This document shows positions 25,986-35,509 of a stretch of 64,000 nucleotides of DNA, one piece after another. The notes beneath the pieces were generated by a model. That model was not told where the DNA came from and searched no databases. It saw only the letters and a list, made by a program, of their open reading frames with translations. The stretch covers positions 62,001 through 126,000 of the forward strand of contig NZ_MRCD01000005.1 of NCBI RefSeq assembly GCF_001904745.1, read 5' to 3'. Within the stretch, counting starts at the first letter, position 1. Each line of letters opens with the position of its first letter. This stretch comes from Calothrix sp. HK-06 (lineage in GTDB: Bacteria > Cyanobacteriota > Cyanobacteriia > Cyanobacteriales > Nostocaceae). The position numbers and the translations under genes are program-made.

Positions 25986-28900
25986 TTAACTAGGACAACT
26001 AGATGCGGCACCATTTGAAGAAGGTGTAACTATAGACGCCATAGCTACAAGTTCTACACTGCCATCAGCGTTTTTCAATAATCCTTGTGCCTCAGTAATT
26101 TCTACTTTATGTTTATCTAACTCACTTTTTGATACTTGTCTCTGTTGTTTTGCACTTATCTCCAGTGCATCTAAAGTTGCTAGCGTAGTAAGACTGTGTG
26201 TACCTGGGAGTACTTGAAGAGGGTTAGGTGGTAAACTTCCGAGTCCAGTAACTATAAATTTACCCTCTTGACGTTTAGCATAGGCGCCGCGTGGACAAAT
26301 TTGACCTATTTGACTACTTGCATCAACAACTTGATTTGGCAGCTCGATAATTGCTTGAGTAGCATCAAAATTTGGTTTCGCAATGGAAATTTGTCCCTGT
26401 ACACCAAGTTGGGAACTAGCAGTAATATCGCTTTTATTCGTCGGTTCAAATTGCGGTTCAATACCAAAAATATTTCTAGCTCTAATGTTTACATTACCAC
26501 CTTTCCCCGTAAAAGCATTTGCGGCAATATCACTATTTTCATTTTTATCAGCAACAATGAAGGGAGTATTTATATTGATATTTCCACCATCACCACCTGA
26601 TTGATAATCAAAACCGCCAGTTGTAGTAATATTGCTGTTATTTCGCAATAGTAAAAAATCTGTAGCAGTTAAATTAATATTGCCACCGTTACCTGAAGTT
26701 GTTGCTGCTGCAATTATGCTTTTGTTATCAAGTCTGACTGTACCAGAATTAATAATGATATCTCCTGCGGCATTATCTCCGAAACTGCTTACGGATATTC
26801 CACCACTCTTTAAAGATACATTACGTGCTGTGACATTAATATTGCCGCTTTTCCCTTTACCAATAAATTCAGCTTCTTTTGCTACTGTAGTAAAAATACC
26901 ACTATCGAATATTTGGCCATCATTAGTTGCTCCACCAATAAATAATGTGTTGCCTGCATTAACTGTGACGTTACCTGCATCCCCTTCACCAAAAGTAGAA
27001 GCATTGATTGCAGAAGCATTTTTGATGGTAATATTACCAGTTGTATTAATACGAACACTTCCTGCATTACCTTTACTAATGGTCGTAGTATATAAATAGA
27101 CACCGTTTGCAAGTAATAAATTACTAGCGCTTATTTCGATATCTCCACCATCTCCGATAGCTAATGATGTGACTATATTATTAATATTGCTTTTATCAAC
27201 TATAGAGACATCTCCTCCAGCACGAATTACTACTTTACCCGCGTTTCCTTGTCCATTGGTAAAAGCGCCAATACTACTATCTTTAATAGTTGTGCTATCT
27301 AATGTGTTAATTATGACGCTGCCAGCATTACCTTTTCCAGCAGTAAGACTAATTAGACTTGCGCCATTATATAAAGTAAAACTACGCGCATTAATTTCAA
27401 TATCACCACCGCTACCAACACCTGTATCTAATATACCAGTAGCAATTAGACTTGCAGCTCTTTCACCACGCCCTGTAATTATCACGTCCCCAACGGTGCC
27501 AATGCTTACTTTACCTGCATCCCCTTGTCCATCTGTACCGCTGTTTATAAAGGCGCCGTTATTAATTAGTACATTACCATTAGCATTAATAGATACATTG
27601 CCAGCTCTGCCTTTGCCACTTATTGAAGTATTGAGAATATTATTATCAGTTAAAGTTAGGGTACCTGTATAAATTTCAATATTACCACCATTACCGATAC
27701 CTTCTTTTCCGACGCTACTGCCAACAAAAGCATTCTGTAAAAACACTGAGTCAGCAGCTTTGATGGAGATATTACCAGCGTTTCCTTGCCCGAACGTAGC
27801 AGCAAAAAAATCAGAGTCATTATCTAAAAACAATCTCTTTGCCTGAACATCGATATTACCACCATTACCTACAGCATTTTGCTGAACACTGGTCGAAAAT
27901 CTGCCGTTATTAGTCAAAGAAACCAAATCATCAGCTTTAACAAAGATAGTACCAGCACTGCCTTTTCCTGAAGTGAAGGTAAATAGTTGAGCATTATCTA
28001 ATGAGAGGTTGCCAGCCTTGATATTAATAGTACCCCCATTTCCTGTAGCTTTATCACTAACAAAGCTGCTAATTTGCGAAGAGTCAATATTTTTGTCGTT
28101 GCTGAGAGAAACACCTTCTGATACTTTGATAAAGATGTTGCCTGCATCACCTTGAGCAAAAGTATCAGCACTTATTTCACCAGTATTTTTCAGAAATAGT
28201 GCCCGCGCATTGATATTAATATCCCCACCTTTACCAATACCCTCAAAACTAACATCGCTACTAATGGTACTAGGTAAGTTTATTTCTCCATACTGCTCAG
28301 TAAATACTTTCCCAAAGCCATCAAGTGTTACACTATCGCGAGCATTAACTGTAATATTTCCAGAGTTTCCCCGCCCATTAGTGTCACTACTAATTTGGGC
28401 GCCATTAGTTAGCTGTAAATAACCTGTAGTAAGGTTGATATTTCCAGCATTTCCAATACCTCCACCAATTACATCACTTTGAATGGTGCTACGTGCGAAA
28501 CTCGAAATACCGTCCATTTCATAAAGCACGATACCGTCTAACTTAATACTGTCGCGCGCATTAATTGTAATATTGCCTGCATCACCTTTACCAGAAGTAG
28601 TTGTAGATAGCTCAGAACCACCCTGTAACGAAAGTGCTTCGGTGTTAACTAGGATATTTCCTGCTTTTCCTTCAGCTTCGTTATATATTGAACTAGTTAC
28701 ATAGCTTCGACTATCTAAGGCAATATTACGAGCATCGATAGTAATATTACCAGCGTTGCCTTTCCCAATACTTGAATTGCTAATAAAAGCACCGTTGGTT
28801 AATTTCAGAGTATTTGTTGTCAGTTGAATATCGCCAGTGTTACCTATAGCTTCGGGGTTGATACCGCTAATGATGCGACTAAATATTTTTTCACCCTTTC

Positions 28901-30230
28901 CATCCAAGCTAATTGCATCAAGAGCATAGATTATAATGCTACCAGCCGAACCCTGTCCATAAGTTCTGCTATTGATTTCTGCACCATCAAACAGTGAAAG
29001 TGAACGAGTTTGAATCTGGATATTACCTGCATTACCCACGGCGCCTGTTTCAACTGAACTAAAAATACCACCATCGCGAATTAAGTTGATATTATCTTTT
29101 GCTTGGATAACTACGCTTCCTGCATTTCCATTACCAAAAGTGGCAGCATCTATATAACTGTTATTTTTTAAGTTTAAAGAGCCTGTCGAAATATTAACGT
29201 TACCTGATTGACCAAAAGCATCTGCGCGTAAGGTGTTAGAAATAATACTTTGATCACTCAAAGAAATTGTCTCTGTTGCATTAACAACTATATTCCCACC
29301 TTGACTACTGGGTGTCCCCAACCCTGTATCTATGCCAGCACGGATTTTACTTTCTCCTGTTGCCTCTAAATTCCGGGCAAAAATATTGATATTACCGCCA
29401 TTACTACCCCGCACGTTTAACTCGGCACCATTCGAGAGTGATACATTAGCTCTTTCTACATCAGGTACTACCAAACCAAGATTATCACCTGCAATATTTA
29501 ATCCTATATTTCCCGGCGCTGCTAAACCCGCTAATTCAATATTCCCACCATAAGCTCTAACTGCACTGCCATCTATATTTATATTTCCACCGACAAGCAA
29601 CAAACTTTTACCATCAGGTACTCGTAACCCAGTAACGTTCTCACCTACAGGGTTAATACCTGCTGGTGCTTGTGATTGATTTGTAATACTTGCCTGCTGA
29701 TTAATTTGATTGAATAGTAAAGCTGAGGGTTGAATAGTTAACAAAGGCGCCACTTCGGGGTTTGTCGCGCTAAATATACCTTGGTTTCCAAACTTTACCG
29801 CGTTTGCAGTCGTACCTACAAAGCTTCCTTGTATATCTAAGCTGGCATTTTGACCAAATAAAATTCCGTTAGGATTAATTAAAAACAAATTTGCGGCGCC
29901 GTCTACACCCAATGTTCCCAATATATTTGAAGCATTCCCACCTGTGACGCGCGTTAATATGTTCTGCACTCCAGACGGGTTTGCAAAATAAACTCGTTGT
30001 CCATTATTTATATTAAATTCTATAAAGCTATGAAATAAATTACTGCCGCGCTGGGCGCCTCCATTTATTAAATCAGCATTTCCACCTTTGATAACAGTGT
30101 TATTGTTGACGCGCGATGCTTCTTGACCCAAAGTTCTATCAGGTGCGAGTTGTGCAGTTGCTGGAGTAGCAGCAAGTACTAAAAAGCTAGATATCAGTAG
30201 CTTTTTTAATAGATTATGCCTTTTCTTCAT
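25986..30230 (-). CDS. filamentous-haemagglutinin-type adhesin (two-partner secretion)
   Basis: The 1414-residue protein begins with a signal peptide (KKLLISSFLVLAATPATAQ) and then a TPS haemagglutination domain in residues about 30-170 (GANLFHSF-like GSNLFHSFIEFNINNGQRVY; NLFLINPNGILFGQNASLDI). The rest is a long beta-helix made of imperfect ~20-55-residue repeats rich in GNAGNI and GNGGNI. The conserved C-terminal piece (QICPRGAYAKR; EAQGLLKNADGSVEL) is common in cyanobacterial members. It would be exported through a TpsB outer-membrane pore and form a surface fibre. No TpsB gene is within this window, so the partner is elsewhere. Upstream 30231-30415 should hold its promoter. Confidence 0.92.
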   Translation of the reverse strand: MKKRHNLLKKLLISSFLVLAATPATAQLAPDRTLGQEASRVNNNTVIKGGNADLINGGAQRGSNLFHSFIEFNINNGQRVYFANPSGVQNILTRVTGGNASNILGTLGVDGAANLFLINPNGILFGQNASLDIQGSFVGTTANAVKFGNQGIFSATNPEVAPLLTIQPSALLFNQINQQASITNQSQAPAGINPVGENVTGLRVPDGKSLLLVGGNINIDGSAVRAYGGNIELAGLAAPGNIGLNIAGDNLGLVVPDVERANVSLSNGAELNVRGSNGGNINIFARNLEATGESKIRAGIDTGLGTPSSQGGNIVVNATETISLSDQSIISNTLRADAFGQSGNVNISTGSLNLKNNSYIDAATFGNGNAGSVVIQAKDNINLIRDGGIFSSVETGAVGNAGNIQIQTRSLSLFDGAEINSRTYGQGSAGSIIIYALDAISLDGKGEKIFSRIISGINPEAIGNTGDIQLTTNTLKLTNGAFISNSSIGKGNAGNITIDARNIALDSRSYVTSSIYNEAEGKAGNILVNTEALSLQGGSELSTTTSGKGDAGNITINARDSIKLDGIVLYEMDGISSFARSTIQSDVIGGGIGNAGNINLTTGYLQLTNGAQISSDTNGRGNSGNITVNARDSVTLDGFGKVFTEQYGEINLPSTISSDVSFEGIGKGGDININARALFLKNTGEISADTFAQGDAGNIFIKVSEGVSLSNDKNIDSSQISSFVSDKATGNGGTINIKAGNLSLDNAQLFTFTSGKGSAGTIFVKADDLVSLTNNGRFSTSVQQNAVGNGGNIDVQAKRLFLDNDSDFFAATFGQGNAGNISIKAADSVFLQNAFVGSSVGKEGIGNGGNIEIYTGTLTLTDNNILNTSISGKGRAGNVSINANGNVLINNGAFINSGTDGQGDAGKVSIGTVGDVIITGRGERAASLIATGILDTGVGSGGDIEINARSFTLYNGASLISLTAGKGNAGSVIINTLDSTTIKDSSIGAFTNGQGNAGKVVIRAGGDVSIVDKSNINNIVTSLAIGDGGDIEISASNLLLANGVYLYTTTISKGNAGSVRINTTGNITIKNASAINASTFGEGDAGNVTVNAGNTLFIGGATNDGQIFDSGIFTTVAKEAEFIGKGKSGNINVTARNVSLKSGGISVSSFGDNAAGDIIINSGTVRLDNKSIIAAATTSGNGGNINLTATDFLLLRNNSNITTTGGFDYQSGGDGGNININTPFIVADKNENSDIAANAFTGKGGNVNIRARNIFGIEPQFEPTNKSDITASSQLGVQGQISIAKPNFDATQAIIELPNQVVDASSQIGQICPRGAYAKRQEGKFIVTGLGSLPPNPLQVLPGTHSLTTLATLDALEISAKQQRQVSKSELDKHKVEITEAQGLLKNADGSVELVAMASIVTPSSNGAASSCPS

Positions 30231-30415
30231 CCCTAGTTACCTTTGGTTGATGCTAACTACTAAACTTCTAGTTAACAGTATTTCTGCTTAGATACAGCTT
30301 ATGCAGCAATGTTCAGATTATATTAACGTTTACTCTTAATACAAACAGGTGTGTGTTGACGTTGTATATACAGTATTGTATATTTATTGTAGAGCCATTA
30401 GAGGAACAACGATTG

Positions 30416-30709
30416 ATGCAGGTAGATTCTGGAGAGTCAAGCAACCGAAATCGTGATGTTACTATCAACATTCGGGCACATCAGCAGCAACGTGATTTAA
30501 TTGACCTAGCGGCACAAGCTCTTGGCAAGAATCGCTCTGATTTTATGATGGAAACAGCATGTCGAGAAGCAGAATCTGTTTTGCTAGACCGTCGCTTGTT
30601 TATGCTGGATGATGAGAAATTTCAGCAATTTATGGAACTTTTGGATGCTCCACCTTCTGCTTCTGTAAATCTCCGCACGTTACTAAATACGAAGGCGCCG
30701 TGGGAGTAA
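30416..30709 (+). CDS. TacA-type antitoxin (DUF1778, ribbon-helix-helix)
   Basis: From the ATG at 30416 the product is 97 residues. RDVTINIRAHQQQRDLIDLA then AQALGKNRSDFMMETACREA is the DUF1778 ribbon-helix-helix, which binds its own promoter; the C-terminal part wraps the toxin. AGAGGAA lies upstream. The frame is open 21 codons further 5' but without a better start. It stops 4 bp before the GNAT toxin gene. The arrangement is the standard type II TacA-TacT pair. Confidence 0.9.
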   Translation: MQVDSGESSNRNRDVTINIRAHQQQRDLIDLAAQALGKNRSDFMMETACREAESVLLDRRLFMLDDEKFQQFMELLDAPPSASVNLRTLLNTKAPWE

Positions 30710-30713
30710 AAGT

Positions 30714-31232
30714 TTGTCAGATAAACAAGAGCAGTCAATGCAGGCGCCTCAACCCATAAAGTCAGAACACAAAAGCGATGATTTTGATTCTGGTAATGCT
30801 GATTTAAATGAATGGTTAAAAAAGCGGGCACTCAAAAATGAAGCTAGTAGAGCATCTCGGACATATGTAGTCACAGTTGCACAAAGTATGATTGCCTATT
30901 ACTGTCTTGCTAATGGTAGTGTAATTAATACTACTGCCCCTGGTAAAGTGCGCCGCAATATGCCAGCCCAAATTCCAGTTATGGTCATTGGACGATTAGC
31001 TGTTGATATTAACTGGCAAGGCAAAGGAATTGGTTATGCTTTAGTACGTGATGCTACACTTCGCACTCTGCAAGCAGCAGAAATAGCAGGCATTAGAGCT
31101 ATTATTGTTCACGCCATCTCAGAAGAAGCAAAGAAATTTTATGAGAAATGCGGTTTTATCCCTTCTCCTGTGGCGCCGATGACTCTGATGGTAACAATTG
31201 CTGATGCAAAAGCTTCTCTTGGCATCGACTAA
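30714..31232 (+). CDS. TacT-type GNAT toxin
   Basis: The 172-residue GNAT enzyme has the acetyl-CoA loop WQGKGIGYALVRDA near residues 102-115 and the catalytic-tyrosine region KKFYEKCGF near 140. TacT-type toxins acetylate the amino group of charged tRNAs and stop translation; the partner antitoxin is directly upstream. The start may be TTG at 30714 (GGGAG upstream) or the ATG at 30738 that gives the usual length. Its last four bases overlap the end of a minus-strand gene. Confidence 0.9.
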   Translation: MSDKQEQSMQAPQPIKSEHKSDDFDSGNADLNEWLKKRALKNEASRASRTYVVTVAQSMIAYYCLANGSVINTTAPGKVRRNMPAQIPVMVIGRLAVDINWQGKGIGYALVRDATLRTLQAAEIAGIRAIIVHAISEEAKKFYEKCGFIPSPVAPMTLMVTIADAKASLGID

Positions 31233-31531
31233 TTAAAGTTGTGCAATAAATCAATAAAGCCGCATAAACCAATGATGAGTATTAGTGTGGCGCCGATTTT
31301 GAGGAAGCGCACTCTTACTGAAGGTGTAATAGCTTGGCGTACTAGAATTGACATAGCTCCACCTATTGCAAAACTTAACCCTAATGCCATACATGGCTTT
31401 TGTGCTGGAAATATCATTGATGCGATTATCATTATCATCGCAATCGCTAACATGACATTCTCGATAAATTCATGAGGATTATGTTGACTTATCAAGACAA
31501 AGGTGCTGAACCAATACCTTAAAGTTTGCAT
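31229..31531 (-). CDS. small membrane protein, function unknown
   Basis: From the ATG at 31531 the product is 100 residues with three hydrophobic segments (about 26-42, 49-66, 78-95). The frame continues upstream to 31594 but that part is a dispersed repeat, so the inner ATG is preferred. It overlaps the toxin gene by 4 bp tail to tail. I do not recognise the family. Confidence 0.5.
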   Translation of the reverse strand: MQTLRYWFSTFVLISQHNPHEFIENVMLAIAMIMIIASMIFPAQKPCMALGLSFAIGGAMSILVRQAITPSVRVRFLKIGATLILIIGLCGFIDLLHNFN

Positions 31532-31560
31532 AGAATTTAATAGTTTAGGTGTAGCTCCTT

Positions 31561-31627
31561 GGCAACGGATACAAGAGATGAAACGGATGGACACAAACTA
31601 TCCGTTACATCCGTTCCATCCGTTGCT
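31561..31627. repeat. inverted repeat GGCAACGGAT...ATCCGTTGC (family C)
   Basis: GGCAACGGATACAAGAGATG on the left and ATCCGTTCCATCCGTTGC on the right form an imperfect hairpin of about 67 bp, with further ACGGAT/ATCCGT units inside. It ends 5 bp from the chlI stop. Copies are at 41050 and 45125, both just after stop codons. Confidence 0.85.
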
Positions 31628-31631
31628 AATA

Positions 31632-32750
31632 TTATCGAACTCCTGTTTTAATACCAGTACCATTTTTAGATGCAGTATCTTCTGGTATTTCGACGCCAAA
31701 AATGCGACCGAATACTTTTTCGACTTTGTAGCCAGAGTCGATAGATTCGAGTGGGTCTTTACGTAAACGATGGCGTAGACACAGTGTAATTACGCGACGA
31801 ATGTCATCAATAGTTACTTCGGTGCGTCCTTCAAAGGCAGTAATTGCTTTTGCTGCACGGTTGCTAACGATATCACCCCGTAAACCATCTACATCAAGTT
31901 CGGCACAAACTTCAGAAATTTTTACCCGCAGGTCATAGTCCATATTCACAGAGGGTAATAAATTTTGAGCGTTGATGATGCGTTGCTGCAATTCTTCTTG
32001 CTGTGGTTGGTATTTTTGTAAGAAGGGATGGGGGTTTTGATCAAATTCTGAACGTTGTTCGACAATTTGGACTCGCAATGCTGGTTCTTTAACGGTGCGT
32101 ATTTCAGCGTGCATTCCAAAACGGTCGAGTAATTGCGGACGCAGTTCACCTTCTTCTGGGTTTCCGGAACCAACTAGTACGAAGCGTGCGGGGTGACGAA
32201 TTGAAATACCTTCACGTTCGACGGTGTTCCAACCGCTTGCTGCTGAGTCGAGGAGTACATCAACTAAGTGGTCATCTAATAAGTTGACTTCATCAACATA
32301 TAATATACCCCTGTTTGCTTTCGCTAGTAATCCTGGTTCAAACGCTTTTACACCTTCTGAAAGTGCCTTTTCAATATCAATTGTGCCGCAAACCCGGTCT
32401 TCGGTGGCGCCTAAAGGTAAATCAACCATCAGCACTTTACGCTGCACAACCGAAACATTATTTCCTTGCTGTACATTTGCGCGCACATCATCACCCATTA
32501 ATTCGGGGTCACTAGGGTGACTATTAAACGGGTCATTTTCAACAACGGGAATTTCTGGAAGCAAGTCAGCCAAAGCGCGGATGGTTGTAGACTTACCCGT
32601 TCCTCTATCTCCCATAATCATTACACCACCAATTTTGGGGTCAATGACGTTCAACAGCAAAGCCAGCTTCATTTCTTCCTGACCGACAATTGCTGTAAAT
32701 GGAAAAACTACACGACGAGTGCTTGCTTTCGCTTGAGCAGTTGAACTCAC
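31632..32750 (-). CDS. chlI: magnesium chelatase ATPase subunit I
   Basis: The 372-residue protein is an AAA+ ATPase: Walker [10 protein letters not shown] near residues 47-55, Walker [17 protein letters not shown], sensor [20 protein letters not shown] with the arginine finger, and the C-terminal helical bundle. With ChlD and ChlH it inserts Mg2+ into protoporphyrin IX, the first committed step of chlorophyll synthesis. Length matches cyanobacterial ChlI. No other chelatase subunit is nearby. Confidence 0.97.
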   Translation of the reverse strand: MSSTAQAKASTRRVVFPFTAIVGQEEMKLALLLNVIDPKIGGVMIMGDRGTGKSTTIRALADLLPEIPVVENDPFNSHPSDPELMGDDVRANVQQGNNVSVVQRKVLMVDLPLGATEDRVCGTIDIEKALSEGVKAFEPGLLAKANRGILYVDEVNLLDDHLVDVLLDSAASGWNTVEREGISIRHPARFVLVGSGNPEEGELRPQLLDRFGMHAEIRTVKEPALRVQIVEQRSEFDQNPHPFLQKYQPQQEELQQRIINAQNLLPSVNMDYDLRVKISEVCAELDVDGLRGDIVSNRAAKAITAFEGRTEVTIDDIRRVITLCLRHRLRKDPLESIDSGYKVEKVFGRIFGVEIPEDTASKNGTGIKTGVR

Positions 32751-33169
32751 GCTTATTACCTTTTACTATATTTTTCTTATCACCGCTTTATATTGTGCCA
32801 TAACGAGGGGGGCGGGGAAAGACAAGTTACAGGAACGACAATAAAAAGTTCAGAAAGTAGAAAGTTGAAATCATGCATACGACCTGTCTTTTCATGGGAT
32901 GTGAAGAAAGAAGGCTGGGGGAGCAAATTTATGTCAACTCCATGTGTTAAAACTTGGAAATTTTTGGGAATCATTTATATTGAGTAGTATAAATTGCTTT
33001 ACAGCTATTTTGTGTTTGAACCACAGATGGCCGTAAGGGCGCAGCACAGAAAAGTTCATGGTGGATTACGATGACGCTTTGTACTCCTGCCAGCTGCCTC
33101 TTCTATTGTGTTCTGTTTACAAAAGAAACTGGTTTAACTCTCAATTGAAATAAAGCCCGTAAAAATCAG
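32751..33169. other. intergenic region upstream of chlI and of a GT2 gene
   Basis: About 420 bp between divergent genes. It should hold the light-related chlI promoter (minus). Short frames on both strands here overlap each other and look like chance. No repeat of the window's families is present. Confidence 0.5.
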
Positions 33170-34105
33170 ATGAAAAAACCACTTGTGTCAATTGTTGTCT
33201 CAACCTACAACCGCGCCTCAAGTCTAAATAAGTATTGTTTCCCCGGATTTACTCAACTCACCTATCCGAACTATGAGATTGTTGTTGTAAATGATGGTTC
33301 CATAGATGAAACGCAAACTTTTCTTGACAGTTGTGTAGATAAAATGGATAACCTAGTAGTTATCCATAACAAGAAGAACCGAGGGCTGTGCTTTTCCAGA
33401 AATCTCGGTGTTACTAATGCTAAAGGTGAGATTATAGTATTCACCGACGATGATGTAAGGCTGCATCCAGACTGCCTTGATGAGTTAGTCAAGGTATACG
33501 AAAATGACCTAGATGTAATGGCGATTTGGGGATGTATTTACGAATACGGTGGTTCTTGGGAAGAGGGAACAAAGACATTTGGCACAGGTAGTCTTATGTC
33601 ATTTCGACGATTGGTTTTTAACAACTTCCGTTTTGATACAAATCTTCGATACTTTAAGACTTATGCTTGCGATGAGCATGAATTTATGCGCCGAATTCAA
33701 AGACATGGCTCCAAAATTATTAAGGTAGAAACTGCAAAAGCAGACCATTTCCATGCTTTCTCAAAAGATAGAAGTTGGAGATGGCTTGGAGGAGATTTGA
33801 ATTTTCTTTATGAGAATTTGAAATCAGGTTCTGTTTCTGAGTATTATCTATGCCTTTTGATGGGAATTATATTGACCTTCAAAGAGTTGCTTACAAGAGA
33901 GAAAGCAGATGAAAGATGGTATAAACATATGTATAAAGAAATATTTCATACACCTAAACGGCTTTTTGTCATGTTAAAAGAACGCCAGTTTTCTATAGCA
34001 ATTAAATGGCTATTTTATACTCTGGTAGATATTCCATTGCGGGCAAAAACAAAGGGCATAATTGAGTCGGTTGCTAGACGTTTTAGCAAAACATGGCCTG
34101 CATGA
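33170..34105 (+). CDS. glycosyltransferase family 2
   Basis: The 311-residue protein opens PLVSIVVSTYNRASSLNKYC and has VVNDGSIDETQ and VFTDDDVRLHPDCLDELV near residues 90-105, the DXD region. A C-terminal half with KETWKLE-like aromatic and basic residues and no clear membrane helices follows. It acts on an unknown acceptor. The gene is alone and contains no GGCGCC, which is uncommon but not unique here. Confidence 0.88.
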   Translation: MKKPLVSIVVSTYNRASSLNKYCFPGFTQLTYPNYEIVVVNDGSIDETQTFLDSCVDKMDNLVVIHNKKNRGLCFSRNLGVTNAKGEIIVFTDDDVRLHPDCLDELVKVYENDLDVMAIWGCIYEYGGSWEEGTKTFGTGSLMSFRRLVFNNFRFDTNLRYFKTYACDEHEFMRRIQRHGSKIIKVETAKADHFHAFSKDRSWRWLGGDLNFLYENLKSGSVSEYYLCLLMGIILTFKELLTREKADERWYKHMYKEIFHTPKRLFVMLKERQFSIAIKWLFYTLVDIPLRAKTKGIIESVARRFSKTWPA

Positions 34106-34381
34106 ACGCTCGTCTGAGGGCAGAGGGCAGAGGCATCACGGTAGGATGGGGTTTCTATCCCCAACGCAAACGTTGACGCTCCAGTTGACGGCGGGGTTTT
34201 AAACCCAATTGGGCGTAGTCGCAAAGGCTTTGTATAAAATAATTCAAACCTTGCTGCCCTCTGCCTACTGCCTTCTGCCGTATGGCCAAGGGCGATAAAA
34301 GTTAGATTCCCAACTTTAAGAAGTCAGCAATCTGGATTAGACTTCGCAATTTTATGTGCTAACTCACATCTTGCACCAGTC
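34106..34381. other. gap with low-level repeats, no gene
   Basis: Contains CTGAGGGCAGAGGGCAGAGG and CTGCCCTCTGCCTACTGCC modules and GGGGTTTCTATCCCC-type motifs, common junk repeats. No reading frame is convincing. Confidence 0.5.
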
Positions 34382-34455
34382 CGAGAAACCGGGCTTCTTG
34401 AGAAATATTTTGCGCGCGTACCCCTAGTTTTTCGTAAAGAAGCCCGGTTTCTTTG
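34382..34455. repeat. family B inverted pair, overlaps the end of a gene
   Basis: GAGAAACCGGGCTTCTTGAG at the left and AAAGAAGCCCGGTTTCTTT at the right are inverted copies with about 36 bp between. The right arm codes the end of the next gene and most of the hairpin lies beyond the stop. Confidence 0.85.
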
Positions 34456-35410
34456 AGCTTGTTGACAATGGTGCAAGATATAAGCTAAGGCGTTCTTGCA
34501 CTAATAACACTGACTTGACAGGACGAATAGTAGAATTTCCTTGTTTGTCTATTTTGCCGTTATAAGTTTTCCCATTGTAGTAAAGCGAAGATGAACTGCC
34601 GCCGTCTAAGTTCATCGCTGAGTTGGCGCCTAAATTTTTCATTAACTCAGCTAATTTCGGTAAAGATATACCTGATGCGATTTCTGGTTTCTGCGCTACC
34701 ATTAATAAAATAATACTTCCATTCTCAGTAATTCCTACACCGCTTCGAGCATTAAGTTGAGTACTACCAATTGCATCTCGACCAGTAGTGTTATCTATAA
34801 AACCTTCTTGAACTAAAGTCAGTTGAGGTAATAATTGTGAACCGGCGCCAATTGCATCGATAATTTGACAGTTAGGCGCCGTTTTCTCGGTGTGTAGTGC
34901 AATTTCATATTGTATTTTAGAATTACATGATATTTTTCTAAATTCGCTGCGGTTTAAAATTTTAGGTAAATAAGATTGTAGGTTAGGATTATTTACAAGT
35001 CTCTCATTTAAATTTGGGTCAGCGACCTTGTTTCGTTGTATAGTAATGTGAGACGTTGTTTTTTGATTAACTGGGTCAAAATATCCAGCGTTAATAGCTG
35101 CAATAGCTTTGTGCTTCTGGGCAAATTCTTTAACTGTAATTAATTTATCTGATACTGCGGGAGTTACTAAATACTCGCTATTGGCTGGAATTTTAACAAT
35201 ATGAGCTATGCTGTCTGGTAAAACGCGCGTTTCGTACTGAATTTTTTGAGATGGCGTTATTGTATCTTTTTGTGTAATTGTACTCGAAGTTACAGGTACA
35301 CTCTTAAAATGCCAGGTAAATAGAAGCATTCCAAAAGTTACCACTAATAAACTATACAACCAGATTTTTTTCACTTTGTCGGTGTGGTGTTTTGATGTTA
35401 GGTTACGCAA
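34424..35410 (-). CDS. phosphodiester glycosidase (NAGPA) family protein, membrane anchored
   Basis: The 328-residue protein has one membrane anchor near residues 15-33, then an NAGPA-type domain with AAINAGYFDPVNQKTTSH near residue 102 and ARSGVGITENGSIILLMV, then MKNLGANSAMNLDGGSSSSL near 275, the conserved Asp-Gly-Gly-Ser block. In animals the fold removes GlcNAc from mannose-6-phosphate; in bacteria it is linked to cell-wall or glycan turnover. The last residues KKPGFFTKN are coded by a dispersed repeat that also supplies the stop, so the C-terminus has probably been altered. Confidence 0.85.
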   Translation of the reverse strand: MRNLTSKHHTDKVKKIWLYSLLVVTFGMLLFTWHFKSVPVTSSTITQKDTITPSQKIQYETRVLPDSIAHIVKIPANSEYLVTPAVSDKLITVKEFAQKHKAIAAINAGYFDPVNQKTTSHITIQRNKVADPNLNERLVNNPNLQSYLPKILNRSEFRKISCNSKIQYEIALHTEKTAPNCQIIDAIGAGSQLLPQLTLVQEGFIDNTTGRDAIGSTQLNARSGVGITENGSIILLMVAQKPEIASGISLPKLAELMKNLGANSAMNLDGGSSSSLYYNGKTYNGKIDKQGNSTIRPVKSVLLVQERLSLYLAPLSTSSKKPGFFTKN

Positions 35411-35440
35411 AGCGAAGCCAACCTACAAAGTATATTTTAA

Positions 35441-35478
35441 TCCCCCCTAGCCCCCCTTAATAAGGGGAGTTGGGGGGA
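35441..35478. repeat. C/G-run inverted repeat TCCCCCC...GGGGGGA
   Basis: TCCCCCCTAGCCCCCC then GGGGAGTTGGGGGGA forms a hairpin downstream of the lrtA stop (35510, minus). Probable terminator of lrtA and a relative of the 6886-6957 element. Confidence 0.6.
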
Positions 35479-35509
35479 TTCAATTACATTTTCTGGTCTA
35501 TCTTACAAT

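Noticed and set aside
26632-27672. Two long plus-strand frames rich in Pro, Leu and Ile inside the adhesin gene
   Set aside because: They are the reverse reading of the adhesin repeats, have repeat-driven composition and no ribosome site.
26000-30000. Regular repeat spacing suggesting a CRISPR array
   Set aside because: The repeats vary in sequence and length, stay in one reading frame and code a beta-helix adhesin.
31532-31594. N-terminal extension of the small membrane protein
   Set aside because: It is coded by the edge of a family C repeat, so the inner ATG at 31531 is preferred.
33170-34105. GT2 gene without GGCGCC as a sign of recent transfer
   Set aside because: GGCGCC-free stretches of similar length occur in rbcL and sat, which are certainly native, so the absence is not informative.
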